Source: Rhizobium etli CFN 42
Lineage (GTDB): Bacteria; Pseudomonadota; Alphaproteobacteria; Rhizobiales; Rhizobiaceae
Direction of reading: 5' to 3'
DNA: 64,000 nt
NCBI RefSeq assembly: GCF_000092045.1
Contig: NC_007761.1
Span: 809,001-873,000 of the forward strand
Shown: positions 44,917 to 54,969 of the stretch, in pieces
How positions within the stretch are numbered: the stretch's first letter is position 1
Layout of the letters: each line of letters opens with the position of its first letter
The notes under the pieces: generated by a model
What the model was told of the DNA's origin: nothing
The model's input: only the letters and a program-made list of their open reading frames with translations
The model's database searches: none
Program-made: the position numbers and the translations under genes

Positions 44917-45546
44917 ATGAGCGACACAGGGATCATCATCGGCGCAGACGGCAGGAGCCGCTGCCACTGGCACGCCAACCTGCCGGACTATCTCAAGTAT
45001 CACGACGAGGAATGGGGCCGCCCTGTCACCAACGACACCCGCCTCTTCGAGAAGATCTGCCTCGAAGGGTTCCAATCCGGCCTTTCCTGGCTGACCATCC
45101 TGCGCAAGCGGGAGAATTTCCGCGCCGCCTTCGCCGGCTTCGATTTTGAGAAGGTGGCGCTATTCGGCGAAGCGGATGTCGATCGCTGCCTTGCCGATGC
45201 CGGCATTATCCGCCATCGCGGCAAGATCGTCTCGACCATCAACAATGCCAGGCGCGCCATCGCGCTGCGGGACGAATTCGGCTCGCTCGCGCATTATTTC
45301 TGGCGTTACGAACCCGGCCACAACGAGCGGCCGGACGTGGTCGATCGCGACCACGTCGTCGCCAATCCTACGACACCGACATCGGTGGTCATTTCGAAGG
45401 ATCTGAAGAAACGCGGCTGGACCTTTGTCGGCCCGACCACAGTTTATGCCTTCATGCAGGCGATGGGCCTCGTCAACGATCATCTGGAGGGCTGCTTCTG
45501 CCGGCCCGAGGTGGAGGCGATGCGCGCTGTTCTGGTTCGACCATGA
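44917..45546 (+). CDS. tag: DNA-3-methyladenine glycosylase I
   Basis: A 209-residue protein that removes 3-methyladenine from alkylated DNA as the first step of base excision repair. It has the family hallmark segments RCHWHANLPDYLKYHDEEWG at the N-terminus (zinc-snap Cys/His), FEKICLEGFQSGLSWLTIL, and CFCRPEVE near the C-terminus with HLEGCFC supplying the remaining metal ligands. Length and motif order are typical of Tag. Its stop overlaps the next gene's ATG. Confidence 0.95.
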   Translation: MSDTGIIIGADGRSRCHWHANLPDYLKYHDEEWGRPVTNDTRLFEKICLEGFQSGLSWLTILRKRENFRAAFAGFDFEKVALFGEADVDRCLADAGIIRHRGKIVSTINNARRAIALRDEFGSLAHYFWRYEPGHNERPDVVDRDHVVANPTTPTSVVISKDLKKRGWTFVGPTTVYAFMQAMGLVNDHLEGCFCRPEVEAMRAVLVRP

Positions 45547-46043
45547 AAGACCTCTCCGTGAAAATATCGATCGCTGCCCTTGCCCTGTTGTTCTTTCCGG
45601 CTTTTGCCATGGCGCAGACGCCGCAGCTCGATCCCGGCGAGAAGCTGGAGAAGCTGCAGTTTCCGGCCGTCACCATGCAACTCAAGGGATGGACGAAATT
45701 CGGCAACGGCCATGTCTACACGCTGCCGGTGCGCGCTGGTCAGCATGTGAAGATCGATTTTTCCACCAGGAGCAAATTCGCCTTCCTGGCGATCTTCGAC
45801 CTGTCGAAACCCGATGACGAGGCTTTTTTCGGCACCGATGAGGACGGCATGAGCTTTCAGACGACGGTGAAGGAAAACACCACCTGGCTGCTGCGTCCCT
45901 ACTACTCCAAAGTCTCGCCGCGCCGGGGTCTCGGCGCTCCTTTCAGCATCCTGATCGAGCCGTTGGCGGCCGCCCCGCAGCAGCCGCCGGCTGAGCCGGA
46001 CTCTCCCTCACTGTTTCCGAAGGCGCCCCCCAAGGCGAAGTGA
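45543..46043 (+). CDS. Hypothetical exported protein
   Basis: A 166-residue protein with a signal peptide (MKDLSVKISIAALALLFFPA, cut near AMAQ). The mature domain (about residues 35-140) is beta-rich, with YTLPVRAGQHVKIDFSTRSK and DEDGMSFQTTVKENTTWLLR. This layout resembles pre-peptidase C-terminal or lysozyme-inhibitor (PliG-like) beta sandwiches, but the similarity is only of style and I would not name it. ATG overlaps the tag stop (ATGA), so the two are co-translated. The end is proline-rich. Confidence 0.7.
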   Translation: MKDLSVKISIAALALLFFPAFAMAQTPQLDPGEKLEKLQFPAVTMQLKGWTKFGNGHVYTLPVRAGQHVKIDFSTRSKFAFLAIFDLSKPDDEAFFGTDEDGMSFQTTVKENTTWLLRPYYSKVSPRRGLGAPFSILIEPLAAAPQQPPAEPDSPSLFPKAPPKAK

Positions 46044-46054
46044 GGCACGGCCCG

Positions 46055-46759
46055 CTATGCGAGCCCTTCGATCAGCTCGCGCAATTCGCCGAGATGGCCG
46101 ATCTTGCGGAAACGCGGCGCCTCCGTCGGCTCGTCCACATGTTCCAGCACCCAGGTGAGTTCGTGCGGCACGAAGACGCCGTAGCTGCCGGCGGCGATCG
46201 CCGGCACGATATCCGATTTCAGCGAATTGCCGACCATCATCGCTCGCTCCGGCCCGTCCCCGACCTTGGCGAAGATGCGGCGATAGGTGACGGCCGTCTT
46301 GTCGGAGACGATCTCGACCGCATCGAAGAAGTCGCCGAGCCCGGATTGGGCAAGTTTGCGCTCCTGGTCGAAGAGATCGCCCTTGGTGATCACGACAAGC
46401 AGATATTTGCCGGCAAGCGCCTCCAGCGTCTCGCGCGCATGCGGCATGATCTCGACCGGATGGCTGAGGAGGTCGCGGCCGGTATCGAGGATCTTGGCGA
46501 TGACACTGGCCGGCACCTTGCCCTCGGTGATCTCGATCGCCGTCTCGATCATCGACAGCGTGAAGCCCTTGATGCCGAAGCCGTAATGGCGAAGGTTGCG
46601 TTTCTCCGCTTCCAGCAGCCGCTCGGAAATCTTCGGGCCTTCGGCGAAATCGGCAAGAAGCTCGGTAAAATGGGCTTCGGTCAGCCGGTAATGTTGTTCG
46701 TTCTGCCAAAGCGTGTCGTCGGCATCGAAGCCGATCGTCGTCAGTGCTCGCGTCGTCAC
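46055..46759 (-). CDS. HAD-superfamily hydrolase
   Basis: The start is probably GTG 46759, preceded by AGAGG. An ATG in the same frame far upstream (46837) would add residues that look non-coding. The 234-residue protein begins TIGFDADDTLWQNEQHYRLT (motif I DxDxT), with a helical cap, TKGDLFDQERKLAQSG (motif II/III region) and MMVGNSLKSDIVPAIAAG (motif IV). It is a phosphatase-like hydrolase of unknown substrate. It is convergent with the exported-protein gene, 11 bases apart. Confidence 0.88.
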   Translation of the reverse strand: MTTRALTTIGFDADDTLWQNEQHYRLTEAHFTELLADFAEGPKISERLLEAEKRNLRHYGFGIKGFTLSMIETAIEITEGKVPASVIAKILDTGRDLLSHPVEIMPHARETLEALAGKYLLVVITKGDLFDQERKLAQSGLGDFFDAVEIVSDKTAVTYRRIFAKVGDGPERAMMVGNSLKSDIVPAIAAGSYGVFVPHELTWVLEHVDEPTEAPRFRKIGHLGELRELIEGLA

Positions 46760-46996
46760 ATGCGCACCTCTTGAACTATGGCCGCAATCTATCGGCCGCC
46801 TGTGTCGAGACAAGGGCGTCCGCCTCCGATGCGACAAGGCCTGGCGTTGAAAAGCGTCGCCGCCGCGCTACATCGAATTGGCCTCACCCAGCAGCCAGCC
46901 ACGGCTGTGCCTGTCGCGCGCAGGCCAATAATCAAAAGATGAAGTTCTTCCGTTCGCAAGTCCCTCTTGCGACAGACACAAAGGATTTTTTCGACC

Positions 46997-48046
46997 ATGC
47001 GTTACAATCAACTCGGAAATACGGGACTTTTCGTCTCGGAAATCTGCCTGGGCACGATGACCTTCGGCGAAGCCAAAGGAGGCAGCATCTGGGGCGCCAT
47101 CGCCGATGTCGACCAGAATGCCGCCGACCGGATTGTCGAGCGCTCGCTTGCAGCAGGCGTCAATTTCATCGATACGGCTGACGTCTATTCATCCGGCGAA
47201 TCCGAAAGGCTGCTCGGCCAGGCGCTGAAGAACCTCGACGTGCCGCGCAAGGACGTCGTCATCGCCACCAAGGTCTATGGCGTCATGAGCGACAAGCCGA
47301 ACGACCGCGGCGCCTCGCGCGGCCATATTATGGATTCGGTCGAGGCGAGTCTCAAGCGCCTGCAGACCGATCATATCGACCTCTATCAGATCCACGCGAC
47401 CGATACGGTGACGCCGATCGAGGAAACGCTGCGCGCCTTCGACGATCTCGTTTCCCGCGGCCTCGTGCGTTATATCGGCGTTTCCAACTGGCAGGCCTGG
47501 CGTATTTCCAAGGCGCTCGGTCTCTCCGAGCGCCGCGGCTTTGCCCGGTTCGAGACGGTGCAGGCCTATTATTCCATCGCCGGCCGTGATCTCGAACGTG
47601 ACATCGTGCCGATGATGCAGGAGGAAAAGCTCGGCCTGATGGTCTGGTCGCCGCTCGCCGGCGGTCTCTTGTCCGGCAAATATGGTCCCGGCGCCCCCGG
47701 CAATGGCGAGGGCCGCCGCGCCAGTTTCGATTTCCCGCCGGTCGACACGGACAGGGCCTGGGCCTGCGTCGCCGTCATGCGCGAGATCGCTGAAAAGCAC
47801 GGCGCCAGCGTCGCCACCGTCGCGCTCGCCTATATCCTCGCCAAACCTTTCGTCACCTCGGTCATCATCGGCGCCAAGCGGGTCGATCAGCTCGACCAGA
47901 ATCTCGCCGCCGTCAGGCTGAAGCTCGACGAAGACGATATGCAGAGGCTCGACGAGGTGAGCGCCCTTGCTCCGGAATATCCGGGCTGGATGCTGGCGCG
48001 GCAGGGCGCCGGTCGCCGCCCGGCGGATTTCGAGCCGAAGGACTGA
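46997..48046 (+). CDS. Aldo/keto reductase
   Basis: The start is ATG 46997 (MRYNQLGNTGLFVSEICLGT). The 349-residue TIM-barrel enzyme uses NADPH to reduce aldehydes or ketones. It has FIDTADVYSSGESE with the catalytic Asp and Tyr, then VVIATKVYG (catalytic Lys) and DLYQIHATDTVTPIEETL (His). The C-terminus has SVIIGAKRVDQLDQNL (NADPH-binding). It is close to the YakC/AKR11-14-type bacterial group. The substrate is unknown. Confidence 0.92.
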   Translation: MRYNQLGNTGLFVSEICLGTMTFGEAKGGSIWGAIADVDQNAADRIVERSLAAGVNFIDTADVYSSGESERLLGQALKNLDVPRKDVVIATKVYGVMSDKPNDRGASRGHIMDSVEASLKRLQTDHIDLYQIHATDTVTPIEETLRAFDDLVSRGLVRYIGVSNWQAWRISKALGLSERRGFARFETVQAYYSIAGRDLERDIVPMMQEEKLGLMVWSPLAGGLLSGKYGPGAPGNGEGRRASFDFPPVDTDRAWACVAVMREIAEKHGASVATVALAYILAKPFVTSVIIGAKRVDQLDQNLAAVRLKLDEDDMQRLDEVSALAPEYPGWMLARQGAGRRPADFEPKD

Positions 48047-48147
48047 CCTCGCCAGCGGTAACCACGGCTGCCCGGTTCGCGCGAATGGCTGCCCCTCTCC
48101 CTGCTGCTTGCAAGGTGTCGGCAGACGCATGAAGGGGCAGCCGCAGT

Positions 48148-49980
48148 TTACTGAGGCTTTTTCAGCGGCTTTTCCTTGGCAAACACATTCCCATCCTGGG
48201 TGGCACTCTCGATCCAATGTTTTTTCGGATCTTCGAAGAACATGCGGCGCTTGTGCGACTTGGCGAGCTTGGCGTCGTAATAGGGCTGCCACCACTTGTC
48301 GGTGGGATCGAGTTTGCCGACGTTCACCGGGCCGCCCTTCTTTGCGATGTCGTTGATGACGTCGCGGGAATAGAAGTGGCGGAAGACCCGGTCGTATTCG
48401 GTGAGATAAATATCGGCAACACGCGTGTCGCCGCGAATCAGCAGCATATTCTCGTCGTTTGAGGTTAGCGACGCGCCGGAGAAATTGGCCGATCCGGTGC
48501 ACACCAGGGGATCGTCGGAGAAGGGATCGACCAGCAGGAATTTGGTGTGGACGTAAAAGACGAAGCCGTCGCCGGACTGGCGTTCTAGCTCTTCCTTCAG
48601 AAACCACTTCTCGATCTTGAAGTTCGGGATCGGAACGATCTTCGTCACCTTCTTGCCCGTCGCATCACGGCCGGTTCGCTCCTCCGTGAGCATCTTGGTC
48701 TTTCCAAGGATCGCCCCGTAGGACAGTTCGAGGTCGGCCGGATTGGCCCTCCTGGCAGCCTGGACTTCCGCGCTCGGCGGCTGTTCGAGAAGAATGAAGC
48801 GCATCGACGTGTCGGTATCGGCGAGCGCGCTGAGGATTCGTTCGTCTACCTTGAAGGCTGCCGTGAACATCACCGCATTGACCGCATCGGCGGCGCGATG
48901 ACCGTACCAGTCGAGCATCTTAGGGCTTGGCCGCGGGGAAAAAACCAGCGTCGTTCCGGTACCGACGACATTTGCCGGATTGGGCGTCAATGCCATAGCC
49001 GCCTGCGTCGCGTCGAAATCATCAGGGTCGGCCTTCAGCCCCTCCCAGAGCTGCAGATAGATTTTCGCAATGTCGCCGTCGGTGACCTTGTGGCCGACAT
49101 TCGTCTGCCCGAGAAAACCCGAGGGCGTGAAATTGGTGGAACCGGTCCAGACGGAGACCGGCGTCTTTCCCTTCTTGAGCCTGACGATGAACTTGTTGTG
49201 CGGCGTCTGAGGTCGGGTCCGCTTGAAAAGGATCTGCACGCCTTTCGAGTTCTCCGGCAATTTCGCATCAGCAATCGCCTTCTCGTTCGCCGTGGTGGCG
49301 TGATAGACGATCCTGACGTCGACCCCGCGCTCCAACGCCGCCTTCAGCTCCAGCAATATGCGCTTAAAGGTGAACTCGTAGGCGACGATGCGCAGTGCAT
49401 CGCCTGCAGGCGTTTCCCTGATGAATTCGATGCAGGCTTCCAGCAGGCCGCGCGATAGAAACGCGACCTCCTCGTTATCGGGATCGTTGTAATCCGCATC
49501 CGACAGCGGCTTGTTGCCGAATTTTTCGGCAAAGGCCTGGCTGGCGATGGCGCCGAGATTGAACCAGATGCCGTGCTTGCCGTCGTCCTCTTGCTCGGTG
49601 GTGATGGCAAGCGTGGCCGCGTAATACGCCTCCAGCTTGGCGATCGGGCCGAACATGGCCGAGATCTCGAATTCATATTTCGTCCCTGGTGAGGCGCGGT
49701 AATCGCTCCACAAAAAGCTCTGGATCGGATGTTCGTTGGTGGGAAAGCGCCCGACCTTGCCTTTCTTGATGACGGGACCGCCCTCCGGAAACACGTCCAC
49801 GAACACCTTGAGGCCGGTCAGCCATTCCCACTGCCCATTCGCGACGCGGCGGCGAAAGGCAAAGCCGTGAAAGCCCTGCAGAAGGCTGTCATCCATATTC
49901 ATCGCCAACAGGATTGCCTTCGTTCCGGCGATGGCAAAAACCTGCAGCTTATTGTCAGGAGAAGACGCATGGACACGCAT
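48148..49980 (-). CDS. PLD-like domain protein, one HKD box incomplete
   Basis: The start is ATG 49980 (MRVHASSPDNKLQVFAIAGT); AGGAG lies upstream. The 610-residue protein has two phospholipase D-type motifs: HNKFIVRLKKGK with WTGSTNFTPSG about mid-protein, and HTKFLLVDPFSDDP with CTGSANFSGAS in the last third. The second is a full HxKx4D, but the first has Leu where the Asp should be, while keeping the GSxNF. Such proteins act as phospholipases, nucleases or phosphotransferases; no signal peptide is seen. Unlinked to neighbouring genes. Confidence 0.85.
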   Translation of the reverse strand: MRVHASSPDNKLQVFAIAGTKAILLAMNMDDSLLQGFHGFAFRRRVANGQWEWLTGLKVFVDVFPEGGPVIKKGKVGRFPTNEHPIQSFLWSDYRASPGTKYEFEISAMFGPIAKLEAYYAATLAITTEQEDDGKHGIWFNLGAIASQAFAEKFGNKPLSDADYNDPDNEEVAFLSRGLLEACIEFIRETPAGDALRIVAYEFTFKRILLELKAALERGVDVRIVYHATTANEKAIADAKLPENSKGVQILFKRTRPQTPHNKFIVRLKKGKTPVSVWTGSTNFTPSGFLGQTNVGHKVTDGDIAKIYLQLWEGLKADPDDFDATQAAMALTPNPANVVGTGTTLVFSPRPSPKMLDWYGHRAADAVNAVMFTAAFKVDERILSALADTDTSMRFILLEQPPSAEVQAARRANPADLELSYGAILGKTKMLTEERTGRDATGKKVTKIVPIPNFKIEKWFLKEELERQSGDGFVFYVHTKFLLVDPFSDDPLVCTGSANFSGASLTSNDENMLLIRGDTRVADIYLTEYDRVFRHFYSRDVINDIAKKGGPVNVGKLDPTDKWWQPYYDAKLAKSHKRRMFFEDPKKHWIESATQDGNVFAKEKPLKKPQ

Positions 49981-50436
49981 TGTGAGCAGCCTCCGTTGGG
50001 ATTCGAGAATGCAACAGGCGAGATATGCGGTGAATGAAATATGCAGAAAATGGTGCGGATGCGGGCTGGGAACTATCCTTGGGTGCAACTTTAAATGTCA
50101 AAAACTATTAGTCAATTGCCGACTTTATCAGCCGACTGGGAACGCCTGACAGGTCTGGCGTTCCCCTTCTCACGTAAGATCGACTACTTGCCGTGGGCCT
50201 TGAGCCAGGCTTTCATGTCGGCAATCGGCGAGAACAGGCTTTGCGCTGTCGACGACCGCAATGGCCGGCGGCGCTGCAAAGCGGCATATGCGCGGCGTTG
50301 CCGGTAGAGCAGGGGTCTTTCAAGCGCTCGGCCGTGCCCGCCGCATCAGGCATATGCGTGACGGCCATCTGAAGGTGCGCATGTCGTTTCATATGGGAAG
50401 GCCGGCGGCGATTCTTGTCAGTCGCGGTCTGGTGTC
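49981..50436. other. Intergenic region with possible gene remnant
   Basis: On the minus strand, a short frame ending at the TAG 50184-50186 encodes SLFSPIADMKAWLKAHGK, which looks like the C-terminus of some protein, but no start or body is recognisable upstream. The rest shows nothing I can identify. Confidence 0.4.
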
Positions 50437-51186
50437 TCACCCGGCCGCCATGACCTTATGCTCGATCCGGTAATTCCGGCTCTCCTCGCCGAGCGGCGCG
50501 ACCGGCCATGTCCAGGTGGCTTTTGCCGGTGGCGGCGAAACGCCGTGCAGCAGGTCGGCCTCCTCATGCGTCTTGCCGTTGCGGTCGATGACGGCATAGG
50601 CGATATCGGTCACCAGGCAATGACGGCAGGCAAGACCCGAAAGCCCGGCCAGATGCGCCGCGATCAGCCTTTCCACCGTATCGGCAGGCATTCCGGCGGC
50701 CTCGGCTTCGTAGCGCCGTTTCACGCCGCGGCCGATCTGCGACAGGAGATTGGCCGAAACCACGAAATCGAGATAGGGCACGGTACGCAGGAAGCCGAGC
50801 GGTTCCGGCTCTCTGCCGGCCGCGAGCTCGTCATAGCCGGAAAGATCGCGCTCGATCAGCCGGATATTCCGATAGCGCTTGGCCGATAGCCGCACCGAGG
50901 CGAGATGAACGAGGTCGATGAGCACGACGGTGTCGAAATCGCGCGCCAGCTCTTCGATCGGCACGTCGCGCAGCAGGCCGGAACCGAGCACGACGGCGGT
51001 CCGCTTCTGCCTGAGATCGGCCGTCGCAGCACGGATCGCTTTGCGGCTCATCTCTTCATGGTCGGCCCAGTCGCGAGCGCAACGCCCGGCCCGCGACCAG
51101 AGATTGACGGAATAGCGGATGAACTTTCGATGCGGCTTGCCGGTCAGCGGCCATGTCGCGGCATAGAGAAGCGCTTCAGCCATCAT
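50437..51186 (-). CDS. Uncharacterised protein with Rossmann-like methyltransferase features
   Basis: The start is ATG 51186 or 51183. The 249-residue product has a basic N-terminal region (about residues 1-60, [18 protein letters not shown]) and then a Rossmann-like core: [20 protein letters not shown] (residues ~63-82, Gly-rich loop), [20 protein letters not shown] (acidic end of strand 2), and [14 protein letters not shown]. This resembles SAM-dependent methyltransferase topology, but no target is known. It is a single gene, divergent from hisS with about 135 bases between. Confidence 0.7.
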   Translation of the reverse strand: MMAEALLYAATWPLTGKPHRKFIRYSVNLWSRAGRCARDWADHEEMSRKAIRAATADLRQKRTAVVLGSGLLRDVPIEELARDFDTVVLIDLVHLASVRLSAKRYRNIRLIERDLSGYDELAAGREPEPLGFLRTVPYLDFVVSANLLSQIGRGVKRRYEAEAAGMPADTVERLIAAHLAGLSGLACRHCLVTDIAYAVIDRNGKTHEEADLLHGVSPPPAKATWTWPVAPLGEESRNYRIEHKVMAAG

Positions 51187-51322
51187 GATGCATATCCCGG
51201 GTTTCGGATGGATATCCTCGTTCAATCGATTCTGGCAGCGACATCAAGACCCTTCACCCTTGCCGCTCCCCGCCCAATCCGCTAGGACACCGCCACTGTC
51301 ACAGTCAGCGGAATTCCCGGAA

Positions 51323-52846
51323 ATGAACGACAAGCAGAAGAAACCGCAAAAGCTCAAGGCCCGCCTGCCGCGCGGCTTCGTCGACCGGGCTGCCGGCGAT
51401 ATCCGTGCCGTCAACGAGATGACGGCGAAGATCCGGGAAGTCTATGAGCATTATGGTTTCGATCCCGTGGAAACGCCGCTGTTCGAATATACCGATGCGC
51501 TCGGCAAGTTCCTGCCCGACAGCGACCGGCCGAACGAGGGCGTCTTCTCGCTGCAGGACGACGACGAGCAATGGATGTCGCTGCGTTACGACCTGACGGC
51601 GCCGCTCGCCCGCCATGTCGCCGAGAATTTCAACGAGATCCATCTCCCCTATCGCACCTACCGCGCCGGCTACGTCTTCCGCAACGAGAAGCCGGGCCCC
51701 GGCCGTTTCCGTCAATTCATGCAGTTCGATGCCGATACGGTCGGGGCGCCCGGCGTTCAGGCCGACGCCGAAATGTGCATGATGATGGCCGATACGCTTG
51801 AAGCCCTCGGCATCAAGCGCGGCGACTATGTCATCCGCGTCAACAACCGCAAGGTCCTGGACGGCGTGCTGGAGGCGATCGGCCTCGGTGGCGACGACAA
51901 GGCGGGCCAGCGGCTCAACGTGCTACGCGCCATCGACAAGCTCGACAAGTTCGGCCCGGAAGGCGTGGCCCTGCTGCTCGGTCCCGGCCGCAAGGATGAA
52001 TCCGGCGACTTCACCAAGGGCGCCGGCCTCAACCAGGAACAGATCGACAAGGTTCTGTTCTTCGTCGGCATCAAGGATTACGCCGAAAGCGCCGGCCGCC
52101 TCGCCGAACTCGTCGCCGGCGCGTCGAAAGGCGCCGAAGGCGTCGAGGAGCTGAATTTCATTGGTGCGCTGGTTGCGAGTGCCGGTTATGGTTCCGACCG
52201 CATCAAGATCGATCCGTCGGTCGTGCGCGGCCTCGAATATTATACCGGCCCGGTCTATGAGGCGGAGCTTCTTTTCGACGTCACCAACGAGAAGGGCGAG
52301 AAGGTCGTCTTCGGCTCGGTCGGCGGCGGCGGCCGTTATGACGGCCTGGTCTCGCGCTTCATGGGCCAGCCGGTGCCGGCGACCGGCTTTTCGATCGGCG
52401 TCTCAAGACTGATGACGGCGCTCAAGAACCTCGGCAAGCTCGGGGCGAGCGAAGTGATCGAGCCGGTGCTGGTGACCGTCATGGATGGCGACGTCGAGGC
52501 GATGGGCCGCTATCAGAAGATGACCCAGGATCTGCGAGCCGCCGGCATCCGCGCCGAGATGTTCCAGGGCAACTGGAAGAAGTTCGGCAACCAGCTGAAA
52601 TACGCCGATCGCCGCGGCTGCCCCGTCGCTATCATCCAGGGCGGCGACGAGCGCGCTGAGGGCGTCGTGCAGATCAAGGACCTGATCGAGGGCAAGCGGC
52701 TTGCCGGCGAGATCGAGGACAATGCCAGCTGGCGCGAAGCCCGCGTGGCGCAGGAAACCGTGCCGGAAGCCGACCTCGTCGCCAAGGTGAGGGAGATCCT
52801 TGCCGCGCACGCGGGCGATCGGAAGAGGGCGGGCGGCGATGTCTGA
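51323..52846 (+). CDS. hisS: Histidyl-tRNA synthetase
   Basis: A 507-residue class II synthetase from ATG 51323 ([20 protein letters not shown]). Motif 2 is [20 protein letters not shown]. The histidine-specific motif is [18 protein letters not shown], and motif 3 is [15 protein letters not shown]. The C-terminal anticodon-binding domain ([20 protein letters not shown] onward) is present. It charges tRNA-His in the cytoplasm. The gene order hisS-hisZ-hisG is typical of alphaproteobacteria. The start further upstream (51185) is not needed, as family N-termini begin near this Met. Confidence 0.95.
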   Translation: MNDKQKKPQKLKARLPRGFVDRAAGDIRAVNEMTAKIREVYEHYGFDPVETPLFEYTDALGKFLPDSDRPNEGVFSLQDDDEQWMSLRYDLTAPLARHVAENFNEIHLPYRTYRAGYVFRNEKPGPGRFRQFMQFDADTVGAPGVQADAEMCMMMADTLEALGIKRGDYVIRVNNRKVLDGVLEAIGLGGDDKAGQRLNVLRAIDKLDKFGPEGVALLLGPGRKDESGDFTKGAGLNQEQIDKVLFFVGIKDYAESAGRLAELVAGASKGAEGVEELNFIGALVASAGYGSDRIKIDPSVVRGLEYYTGPVYEAELLFDVTNEKGEKVVFGSVGGGGRYDGLVSRFMGQPVPATGFSIGVSRLMTALKNLGKLGASEVIEPVLVTVMDGDVEAMGRYQKMTQDLRAAGIRAEMFQGNWKKFGNQLKYADRRGCPVAIIQGGDERAEGVVQIKDLIEGKRLAGEIEDNASWREARVAQETVPEADLVAKVREILAAHAGDRKRAGGDV

Positions 52847-52851
52847 GGCAT

Positions 52852-53037
52852 ACCCCCCTCTGCCCTGCCGGGCATCTCCCCCACAAGGGGGGAGATCGGA
52901 TAGCAGCGGGCTCTTGCCCTCATCAAACCTCTTAAGTGGCCGAAGCCGCTTGGCCAATGCTCAGTATTTCGGAAAGCAGGCGCGTCTTGCCGATCTCCCC
53001 CCTTGTGGGGGAGATGCCCGGCAGGGCAGAGGGGTGT
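52852..53037. repeat. RIME-like palindromic element between hisS and hisZ
   Basis: The arms 52852-52899 (ACCCCCCTCTGCCCTGCCGG then GCATCTCCCCCACAAGG onward) and 52990-53037 are inverted copies with one indel near the outer end. About 90 bases lie between. It is the same family as the element at 40066-40243 (GCCGGGCATC here against GCCGGACATC there). It separates two genes otherwise likely to be one transcript. Confidence 0.88.
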
Positions 53038-53077
53038 ACGTTGCGACAAGCTCTTCGCCTACCGTTTGGAGTGCGGC

Positions 53078-54199
53078 ATGCCCCTGATCAACCTCCCCGA
53101 ATTTGCTACTGAGCTGCTTTCCGAATTCGACGCCCGCAACGCCGAGCGCATCGATACGCCTGTCATTCAGCCGGCCGAGCCCTTCCTCGATATTGCCGGC
53201 GAGGATCTGCGTCGGCGTATCTTCATGACCGAGAGCGAAACCGGGGCCAGCCTCTGCCTGCGTCCCGAATTCACCATCCCCGTCTGTCTGCGCCACATCG
53301 AAACCGCGACCGGCACGCCCAAGCGTTACGCCTATCTCGGCGAGGTCTTCCGCCAGCGCCGCGACGGGGCCAATGAATTTTATCAGGCCGGCATCGAGGA
53401 TCTCGGCGATATCAACATACCAAGCGCCGACGCCCGCGCAATCGGCGATGCCACCGGCATTCTCGCCCGCCTGCTGCCGGGCCGGCGCCTGTCGGTGACG
53501 TTGGGCGACCAGGCGGTGTTCGAGGCGGTCGTCCAGGCGCTCGGCCTGCCGCTCGGCTGGCAGAAGCGGCTGATCCATGCCTTCGGCAATATGACGCAGC
53601 TGGAAGCGCTGCTGGCCGGTCTCGTCAGTCCGCAATTCGTCACCGGGCTGGATGACGATATCGCCAGGCTTATCGCATCAGGCGACGAACAGGCGCTGAT
53701 CGCCCATATCGAGCAGGAAATGCAGGCGACCGGCTATTCGACCAATGCCAGCCGCTCGCCGCTGGAGATCGCCCGGCGGCTCAAGGAAAAGCTCATCCTG
53801 TCCGAAACGCGTCTCGACGATGCGGCCTTCCATGTACTGGAAGAGTTCCTGTCGCTGCACGTGCCGCTCGTCAATGCGTCGGCGGCGCTCGCCGGTTTTG
53901 CCGATGCTGCCGGCTTGAAGCTCGGCAATGCGCTGTCGCGTTTCAATGGTCGCGTCGGCGCCCTCGCCGATGCCGGCGTCGATCTGTCCTGCCTTGATTA
54001 TCGCGCCGCTTTCGGGCGTCCGCTCGATTATTACACCGGCCTCGTCTTCGAGGTGACGGTGGAAGGCTCGAGCGCGGTTCTGGCCGGCGGCGGCCGCTTC
54101 GACCGGCTGTTGACCTTCCTTGGCGCCATGGACCGCATTCCGGCTGTCGGCTTCTCCTTCTGGCTCGACCGCATCGAAACCGAAAGGGCAGCCGCATGA
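53078..54199 (+). CDS. hisZ: ATP phosphoribosyltransferase regulatory subunit HisZ
   Basis: A 373-residue HisS-like protein from ATG 53078 ([20 protein letters not shown]); the upstream frame lies in the RIME-like element and is excluded. It has [19 protein letters not shown] and [19 protein letters not shown] (motif 2-like), and [19 protein letters not shown]. It lacks an anticodon domain and the catalytic residues of HisS. With the short HisG it forms the hetero-octameric first enzyme of histidine synthesis. Its stop overlaps the hisG start. Confidence 0.95.
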   Translation: MPLINLPEFATELLSEFDARNAERIDTPVIQPAEPFLDIAGEDLRRRIFMTESETGASLCLRPEFTIPVCLRHIETATGTPKRYAYLGEVFRQRRDGANEFYQAGIEDLGDINIPSADARAIGDATGILARLLPGRRLSVTLGDQAVFEAVVQALGLPLGWQKRLIHAFGNMTQLEALLAGLVSPQFVTGLDDDIARLIASGDEQALIAHIEQEMQATGYSTNASRSPLEIARRLKEKLILSETRLDDAAFHVLEEFLSLHVPLVNASAALAGFADAAGLKLGNALSRFNGRVGALADAGVDLSCLDYRAAFGRPLDYYTGLVFEVTVEGSSAVLAGGGRFDRLLTFLGAMDRIPAVGFSFWLDRIETERAAA

Positions 54200-54891
54200 C
54201 CATCACCATTGCGCTTCCCTCCAAGGGCCGGATGAAGGATGACGCTTCGGCGATCTTCGAGCGGGCGGGCATGACGATAACGGCCGTCGGCAACGACCGC
54301 TCCTATCGCGGCCGCGTCGAAGGCTGGGACGATGTCGAGGTGGCCTTCCTTTCGGCCTCCGAAATCTCCCGTGAACTCGGCAACGGCACCGTCGATTTCG
54401 GCGTCACCGGCGAGGATCTGATGCGGGAAGGCTTTGCCGAGGTCGACAAGCGCGTCGAATTCTGTGCCCGTCTCGGCTTCGGCCATGCCGATGTCGTCGT
54501 CGCGGTGCCCGAGATCTGGCTCGATGTCGACACCATGGCCGATCTCGGCGATGTCGCCGCCGATTTCCGCGCCCGCCACTCCAGGCGCTTAGCCATCGCC
54601 ACCAAATATTGGCGCCTGACCCAGCAGTTCTTTTCGAGCCAGCACGGCATCCAGCTTTATCGCATTGTCGAAAGCCTCGGTGCCACCGAGGGCGCGCCGG
54701 CCGCCGGCTCGGCCGATATCATTGTTGATATCACCTCTACCGGCTCGACGCTGCGCGCCAACCATCTGAAGGTGCTTCAGGACGGCGTCATCCTGCATTC
54801 GCAGGCCTGCCTTGTGCGCGCCCGCAAGGAAAGCCATGCCGATGAACCCGTCGTGCAGGCGATTATCGACGCGGTGCGCGCCGCTCTCTGA
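54196..54891 (+). CDS. hisG: ATP phosphoribosyltransferase catalytic subunit (short form)
   Basis: A 231-residue short-form HisG, which lacks the regulatory C-terminal domain and so needs HisZ. It starts [20 protein letters not shown], with [13 protein letters not shown] in the middle and [20 protein letters not shown] as the PRPP-binding loop. It condenses ATP and PRPP to start histidine biosynthesis. ATGA overlap with hisZ indicates coupled translation. A strong terminator follows. Confidence 0.96.
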   Translation: MTITIALPSKGRMKDDASAIFERAGMTITAVGNDRSYRGRVEGWDDVEVAFLSASEISRELGNGTVDFGVTGEDLMREGFAEVDKRVEFCARLGFGHADVVVAVPEIWLDVDTMADLGDVAADFRARHSRRLAIATKYWRLTQQFFSSQHGIQLYRIVESLGATEGAPAAGSADIIVDITSTGSTLRANHLKVLQDGVILHSQACLVRARKESHADEPVVQAIIDAVRAAL

Positions 54892-54912
54892 TTTCGGCCA
54901 TCAGGCCACAAG

Positions 54913-54944
54913 CAAAACCCGCCGTCGGATGACGGCGGGTTTTG
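54913..54944. terminator. Bidirectional terminator between hisG and the DoxX gene
   Basis: CAAAACCCGCCGTC and GACGGCGGGTTTTG form a perfect 14-bp stem with a GGAT loop. The T and A runs lie in the arms, so it serves both hisG (plus strand) and the convergent DoxX gene. Confidence 0.93.
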
Positions 54945-54969
54945 TATGTTTGGGAGGATGTCTGTTCTA

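Noticed and set aside
40066..53037. The palindromes at 40066-40243 and 52852-53037 as CRISPR repeats
   Set aside because: Each is a single large inverted repeat with one loop, not an array of short repeats with spacers, and no cas gene is present.
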